DNA of 64,000 nucleotides from JALOLG01 sp963776935 (GTDB lineage: Bacteria > Actinomycetota > Acidimicrobiia > Acidimicrobiales > Ilumatobacteraceae). The stretch is from positions 105,117 to 169,116 of the forward strand of contig CAVZOP010000010.1 of assembly GCA_963776935.1 (NCBI GenBank), given 5' to 3'. The position numbers and the translations under genes are program-made. Shown here in pieces: positions 59,001 to 64,000 of the stretch (the first letter of the stretch is position 1; the number at the start of each line of letters is the position of its first letter). The notes beneath the pieces were generated by a model, which made no database searches, was not told the DNA's origin, and saw nothing but the letters and a program-made list of their open reading frames with translations.

Positions 59001-59622
59001 CTGCCGGGCCAAGCGCGCGTTCGACCTGGTGGGCGCCTGCGCGTCGGCCTGCGCGCTGCTGCCGCTGTGCCGCGTGATCGCGGTGGCGCATCAAGCTGCG
59101 CACGACGGCGGGCCCGTGCTCTTCGCGCAGGAGCGGGTCGGACGCGGCGGACGTCCGTTCCGGATCTGGAAGTTCCGCACGATGGTGGTGCGACGCCGAG
59201 CGCGCGGCGGCCGGCTCACCGCGGCGGCGATCCGCGCATCACGCGCGTCGGCGCGTGGCTCCGCCGGACGAAGCTCGACGAGCTGCCGCAGCTGCTCAAC
59301 GTGCTCGCCGGGGACATGAGCGCTCGTCGGCCCGCGGCCGGAGGTCGCCCCCTTCGTCGCCCGCTACTCGCCGGCCGAGCGGCGCCGTGCTCGCACTGAC
59401 GCCCGGGATTGACCGATCCGGCGACGCTGGCGGCGCTCGACGAGGAGCGTCGGCTGACGAGCTACGCCGATCCGATCGAGGGCTACGTGCGCGACATCAT
59501 GCCCGAGAAGATCCGCCGCAACCTCGCCTACGCGGCGCACGCGTCGCTGCTCGGCGACGTACGCGTGCTGCTGGCGACGCTCCGGGCGGTCGCCGCCCGC
59601 ACGCTCCTGTCCCACCCGCTGA
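58997..59622 (+). CDS. Initiating sugar-phosphate transferase (bacterial sugar transferase), frameshifted
   Basis: ATG 58997 overlaps the aminotransferase stop. The recognisable segments are KRAFDLVGA, PVLFAQERVGRGGRPFRIWKFRTM, ITRVGAWLRRTKLDELPQLLNV (the RxxxLDELPQ motif with the key acidic residue) and LAGDMS, followed by LTPGI, TDPATLAALDEERRL and DIMPEKIRRNLAY, the tail seen in the PglC/WlbG-type group. It would put the first sugar phosphate on undecaprenyl phosphate. Breaks at about 59,030-59,100, 59,210, 59,325 and 59,400. A TGATG at 59,620-59,624 probably joins it to the next gene. Confidence 0.78.
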
Positions 59623-61669
59623 TGGCTGCGCGCCCGCTGCCGGCCCTGCTCCGACACCGCCGCGCGCTCATCGTGGCGGTGTACCTCTCGTCGTCCCCGC
59701 GGGCTTCGTCGCCGCCTTCCTGCTGCGCTACGACTGGCGGATCGGCGACGAGACCGCGCGCGCGCTGCTCGCCACGCTGCCAGTCGTCTGCGCCGTCCGC
59801 CTCGCGATCTACTGGCGGGCCGGCCTCTTCGAGGGCTACTGGCAGCACTTCGGCCTGTACGACGTGTTCGGCGTCATGCTCGCGGCGACCGTCAGCAGCG
59901 TGGTCGCGGCGCCGCTCGTCGTCCTCGTCGGCCGTGGCGCCGGCGTCGCCCTGCCGGGGAGCATCCTCGTCATCGACTGGGTGCTCGCGATCTCGCTCGT
60001 CGGCGGGGTGCACGCGGTGTCGCGCTGGGTGCGCGAGGGCGGCCTGCCGTCGCGCACGCGCCCGCCGGTCGGCGAACCCTGATCCTCGGCGCCGGCGAGG
60101 CGGCAGAACGCGTCCTGCGGCAGTTCCGCCACGATCGCAAGCTCGGCGTGCGGCCGGTCGGCCTGGTCGACGACGACCCGTTCAAGCGGACGCTGACGCT
60201 GCACGGCACGCGCGTGCTCGGCACCACCGACGACCTCGAGGCGCTCGTGGCCCGCCACACGGTCGAGCTGCTGGTGCTCGCCATGCCGTCGGCGACCCCC
60301 GAGCAGTTGCGCCGCGTCGTCCAGCGCTGTGCGCCGCGACCGGCATCGGGTTCCGCGTGGTGCGCCCGCTGCAGGAGGTCATCGCCGGCCGCAACGACGC
60401 CGAGCCGCTCCGCACCGTCGAGGTCGAGGATCTGCTCGGGCGCTCGCCGGTGCGGCTCGACCTGCCCGACGTCGCGCGCGAGGTCGCCGGCCACGTCGTG
60501 CTCATCACCGGGCGGTGCCGGCTCCATCGGCGGCGAGCTGGCGCGGCAGGTCGCCGCGTTGCGGCCCTCGCGGCTCATGCTGCTCGACCACGCCGAGACG
60601 CCGCTGTCTACATGCGAGCTCGACCTGACCCGCGAGCACCCCGATCTCGAGGTCGTCGCGGTCGCCGGCTGCATCACCGACGCGGCGCTGCTCGATCGCC
60701 TGTGCGAGGAGCATGCGCCCCGCTTCGTCTTCCACGCGGCCGCGTACAAGCACGTGCCGATGATGGAGGACGAACGTGCTGGAGGCCGTCGCGAACAACG
60801 TGTTCGGCACGCTCACGCGCGGCCCGCGCGCGGCGCGGCACGGCGCGGCGAAGTTCGTGCTGATCTCGACCGACAAGGCGGTGCATCCCGTCGAGCGTCA
60901 TGGGGGCGACCAAGCGCATCGCCGAGCGATCATCCGCGAGCTCCGGCGCTGAGCGGCTCCACGGACTTCCGCGCCGTGCGCTTCGGCAACGTGCTCGGCT
61001 CCGACGGCTAGCGTGGTGCCGCTCTTCCGTCGACAGCTCGCCGGCGGGGGTGCCGCTGACGGTCACGCACCCGGAGGTCGAGCGGTACTTCATGACCGTC
61101 GAGGAGGCCGTCCAGCTCGTGCTGCAGTCGCTCGCCCTCGGCGAGGGGGCGGGCCGCATCGCGATGCTCGAGATGGGCGAGCCGGTCCGCATCGTCGAGC
61201 TGGCCGAGAACCTGATCCGGCTCTCCGGGCGCGAGCCGTACGGCGACGTGCCGATCGTGTTCACCGGGCTGCGGCCGGGTGAGAAGCTGCGCGAGGACCT
61301 CGTGGCGACGACCGAGCTCGGGACGCCCACGCGCATCGACAAGATCCGCGTCGTGAGCGCGCGCGAGCCGCTGACCGCCTCGTCGATCGTCGCCGATCTG
61401 GAGCTGCTGGCGACCGCGTCCGAGGCCGGCCTGGTGCCGCACGTGCTGGCCTCGATCGGCGCGCTCGTGCCCGAGTCGGTCGGACCGCTGCGTGCCCGGC
61501 TCGCCGAGATCCCGCCCCTCCCGCCGCTGCGGGTGCCCGTGGGTGCGCCGCCGCCCCGCGCGGTCGGATCGTCGCGGGCGGCCCCGTGTCGCCGGTCACG
61601 CACCGGCCGCGCGGCACCCCGCGAACGGCGCAGCAGGCACCGCGCGCGGCGGCTCCGCAGCGGGCCTGA
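59622..61669 (+). CDS. CapD/WbpM-like membrane nucleotide-sugar 4,6-dehydratase or epimerase, frameshifted
   Basis: Starting near ATG 59622 (MAARPLPALLRHRRALIVAVY), four membrane helices are followed by a first Rossmann domain (ILGAGEAAERVLRQFRHD, then VGLVDDDPFKR) and a second, catalytic one: SIGGELARQVAALRPSRLMLL, FVFHAAAYKHVPMMED, LISTDKAVHPSSVMGATKR across a break, and EVERYFMTVEEAVQLVLQSL. GRPYGDVPIVFTGLRPGEKL-like sequence follows. The family dehydrates UDP-GlcNAc or similar at C4/C6 to supply aminosugars. At least seven breaks. C-terminus ends APRAAAPQRA at 61,669 in one plausible frame. Length matches WbpM/FlaA1 (about 650-680 residues). Confidence 0.82.
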
Positions 61670-61768
61670 CCCCAGTGGTTCCCCGAAGCGCCACGCACGC
61701 ACCGGCGGCCGCCCCGTCGCCGGTCCGCTGACGCCACGCCCGCGACCCTCCGCACCCACGAGGTGCCC

Positions 61769-62386
61769 ATGTCCCCCCTTCAGCCGTCCGGACCGCCGCC
61801 CTGGCCGCGCTGCTCCTCGCCACGAGCGTGCTCGGCGCGCAGCAGGCCGCGCCCGGGCTGCTGCGCAGCGGCGACGTGCTCCGCATCGTGGTCTGGCGGA
61901 ACCCGGAGCTCAGCGGCGACATGTCGGTCGGGGAGGACGGCACGCTGCCAGCACCCCATGTACCGGAACGTCCGCGTCGCCGGCCTCGCTCGCGGCGAGG
62001 TGCTGGAGCCGTGCGCGCGACGCTGCAGCGCTTCGAGGTCGATCCGCAGTTCGTGCTGGAGCCGCTCTACCGCGTGAGCGTGATCGGCGAGGTCCGCACG
62101 CCGAACCTCTACTCCGTCCAGCCCGGCGTCACGGTCGCGCAGGCCGTGGCCATGGCCGGCGGCCGCACCGATCGGTCGCGCTCACGCGCCGTTCTCACGC
62201 GAGACAGCCGGCAGACGACGGTCGATCTCGACCGCCCGCAGCAGGGATCGGCGGCCCTCGTGGTGCCAGTCGGGTGACCAGATCATGGTGCCGCGCATGC
62301 GCACGTCGCTCGCGACCGCCGTCAGCGTCGCCAGCGGCGTCCTGGCGGCCGTGACCTCGATCCTGCTCATCGGGCGCTCCCGATGA
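61769..62386 (+). CDS. Wza-like polysaccharide export protein, frameshifted
   Basis: ATG 61769 with GAGG just upstream. After a break near 61,790 the signal peptide reads LAALLLATSVLGAQQ; then GLLRSGDVLRIVVWRNPELSGDMSV is the PES-domain opening of outer-membrane export proteins. After breaks at about 61,950 and 62,005, VRVAGLARGEVL, VSVIGEVRTPNLYSVQPGVTV (an SLBB domain) and AQAVAMAGGRTDRSRSRAVL follow. The last stretch, SVASGVLAAVTSILLIGRS, is a C-terminal helix. The protein would form the outer-membrane channel for the exopolysaccharide, so its host is Gram-negative. The stop overlaps the next ATG. Confidence 0.8.
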
Positions 62387-64000
62387 GCGGACCGGCCGAT
62401 CCCCCGATCCTCCTGCCGCCCGCCGGCGTCGAGCCGCCGAACGGCGACCCGCGCCCCGCGACCGGAGGATGGTGTACACGGTGGCGACGCCGACGCGACG
62501 GCCGCCATCGGCGAGCACCCAGCGACGCGCGTCGCGCGAGGGTGAGCCGCTGCGGTTGGCCCCCCTGCTCGCCGACGTGCGGCGTCGCTGGGTGTTCCTG
62601 CTGCTCGGCGCAGCGGTCGGCGTCGCGGGAGGGCTGGCGATGGCGCGACGCCTGCCGCCGGTCTATCGGGCGACGGCCACCATCCGCCTCGCCAGTGTGC
62701 GTTCGTCGCTCGCCGGTGCCGCTGGGCACCGACGCGGGCCGCGAGAACCTGATCGGCACCGACCCGCTGCTCTCCACGCTGCAGATCCTGCGCACGCGGT
62801 CGCTGGCCCAGCGGGTCGTGGACGCGCCAGGCGGCGGCCTGCTCCGGACGCGCGTCGAGCCGCCGGCCGATCCCGCCGTCTTCAGGGGGCTCCAGGTGGA
62901 CTCGTCCATCGACGCCGGCCGGGTCGCGCTGACCTTCGACGACGGCGGGGTGCGCGCCACGAGCGAGGGCCGCAGCGTCGCGGCGCGCTACGGCGACGTG
63001 CTCGTCGTCGGTCCTGTCCGCCTCACCGTGCCCGCGCGTCCGAGCGTCGCCAGCACCGAGCTGACCCTCGTCGCGCGGGCGGTGGCCGCCGGACGCGTGC
63101 AGCGCGCCATCACCGCGCGGCCGCGGCAGGGCACCGACGTGGTCGATGTCAGCTTCGACGCCGCGGCTCCGGAGCTGGCCGTCGGTGCGGTGAACCTGGT
63201 CGCCGACGTGTATCGCGCGACGATCCTCGACCACGAGCGGGGCCGGCTGCGCGAGCGCGCGCGCTTCGTCGAGCGACGGCTGCAGCAGACGACGGTCGCG
63301 CTGGCCGCCGCCCAGGAGGCGCTGACGGCGTTCCGCGTGCGCCAGCGGGCCTTCAGCACGCGCGACGACATGGCGGCCGCCCGTTCCGGCTACGTCCTGG
63401 CCGACCAGCGACGGCGTGAGATGAGCGCCGAGCGTGGGCTGGTGGGGCGGCTGCCTGGAGCGCGCGACGGCTGCGCAGGGCGCGGAGCGCGACGAGGCGA
63501 TCCGGTCAGCTGGCGGCGGCCATGGGCACCGGGGCGGTCGCCGATCCGACGTTCGAGGACGTCTATCGGCAGCTGACGCGGCTGCAGACGTCGCGTGACT
63601 CGCTGACCCGGGGACCGATGGCCCGCGCCGCCACCAACCCCGACGTCCTGCGCCTCGACGCGCTCGTCGCCGCCAGCACGGAGCGTCTGCTGGACGTCGC
63701 GCGCGCACGCGCCAGCGGCCTCGATGCGCGGATCGCGGCGCTCGACGGGCTGGCGGCGCGCAGCGCCGGCGAGCTGCGCGACCTGCCGCGGGTCGAGGAG
63801 CGCGAGGTGCAGCTGCTGTCGCGTGTCGAGCGGCTCCACGCGCACCTCGGAGCTGCTCGCGGGCGAGTTCCAGCGCCCGCGATCTCCGAGGCCGGTGAGG
63901 ACGGATCCGTCGACGTGATCGACTACGCGGCGACCGCGGGGCCGCTCGGCATCGGGCTGCCCCGGCAGACTCGCGTTCGGGGGCCTGCTGGGCACGGCGG
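62383..64000 (+). CDS. Wzc/Wzz-type chain-length determinant (partial, frameshifted)
   Basis: The gene runs off the right edge. After a proline-rich start and a break at about 62,470 the sequence reads LRLAPLLADVRRRWVFLLLGAAVGVAGGLAMAR (first membrane helix) and PPVYRATATIRLASVRSSLAG, the standard Wzz-domain opening. After a break near 62,720, GRENLIGTDPLLSTLQILRTRSLAQRVV is typical of GumC/ExoP-like proteins, and HERGRLRERARFVERRLQQT begins the long coiled coil; further segments continue to 64,000. It would control chain length with the Wza channel. Whether it carries a C-terminal tyrosine-kinase domain cannot be seen. Confidence 0.82.

Noticed and set aside
35357..64000. One continuous 29-kb glycan biosynthesis locus
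   Set aside because: The adapter-like join at 46,357-46,405, gene fragments on both sides and the change from an ABC-exporter to a Wza/Wzc system argue for two organisms.

Overview
The window reads as two unrelated genomic pieces joined near position 46,360. Positions 1 to about 46,357 look like a high-GC actinobacterium, most likely Acidimicrobiia (Ilumatobacter-like). The inference rests on frequent GTG and TTG starts, a DUF222/HNH protein, an actinobacterial-type HhH-GPD protein, homodimeric aceE, an lpd-sucB-lipBA cluster and actinobacterial cell-surface genes. Positions from about 46,406 to 64,000 look like a different, Gram-negative-type bacterium: a Wza-like export protein, a lipobox lipoprotein and a Wza/Wzc-type exopolysaccharide locus. 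Gemmatimonadota is only a guess. Sequence at the join resembles a nanopore ligation adapter recalled from memory, and the Wzt-like ATPase gene stops dead there, so I treat the join as a likely assembly or read chimera.

First piece, housekeeping part (1-14,300). It holds an amidohydrolase (partial), an M24 peptidase, an ECF sigma factor with a downstream membrane protein, then lpdA, sucB and a fused lipB-lipA gene on the minus strand. The last three supply E3, lipoylated E2 and the lipoate-making enzymes, and aceE (25,160) supplies the pyruvate dehydrogenase E1. A TIGR01777-type epimerase, a MarR regulator with a candidate operator and an ArgJ-family acetyltransferase follow.

First piece, surface part (15,500-32,800). 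Four secreted proteins share a repeat of about 110-123 residues, recognisable by DTR, LNVT and VDV-G motifs. One carries a circularly permuted SpoIID domain plus an SGNH domain, two carry SGNH domains, and one has a different N-terminus. They flank a membrane O-acyltransferase that ends in its own SGNH domain, suggesting a cell-envelope polymer modification or surface-display locus. An AbiEi/DUF559 gene remnant, aceE, an HhH-GPD protein and a YfhO-type membrane protein lie among them.

First piece, glycan part (32,700-46,357). A methyltransferase and a DUF222/HNH protein precede a divergent array of glycosyltransferases with overlapping starts and stops, and an ABC-type polysaccharide exporter ATPase cut off at the join. 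Two families of 47-bp imperfect palindromes (two copies each) lie in the first piece.

Second piece (46,406-64,000). It contains the tail of an asparagine synthetase, two methyltransferases, a polysaccharide deacetylase, several glycosyltransferases, an O-antigen ligase/polymerase-like protein, a reverse-strand lectin/beta-helix lipoprotein, a DegT-type aminotransferase, an initiating sugar transferase, a CapD/WbpM-like epimerase-dehydratase, a Wza-like export protein and the start of a Wzc-like chain-length protein.

Single-base frameshifts are common, especially at 41,500-46,200, 49,500-52,900 and 57,800-64,000. Most look like sequencing errors, so many genes are given as one CDS across several frames. 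I found no tRNA, rRNA or CRISPR array.
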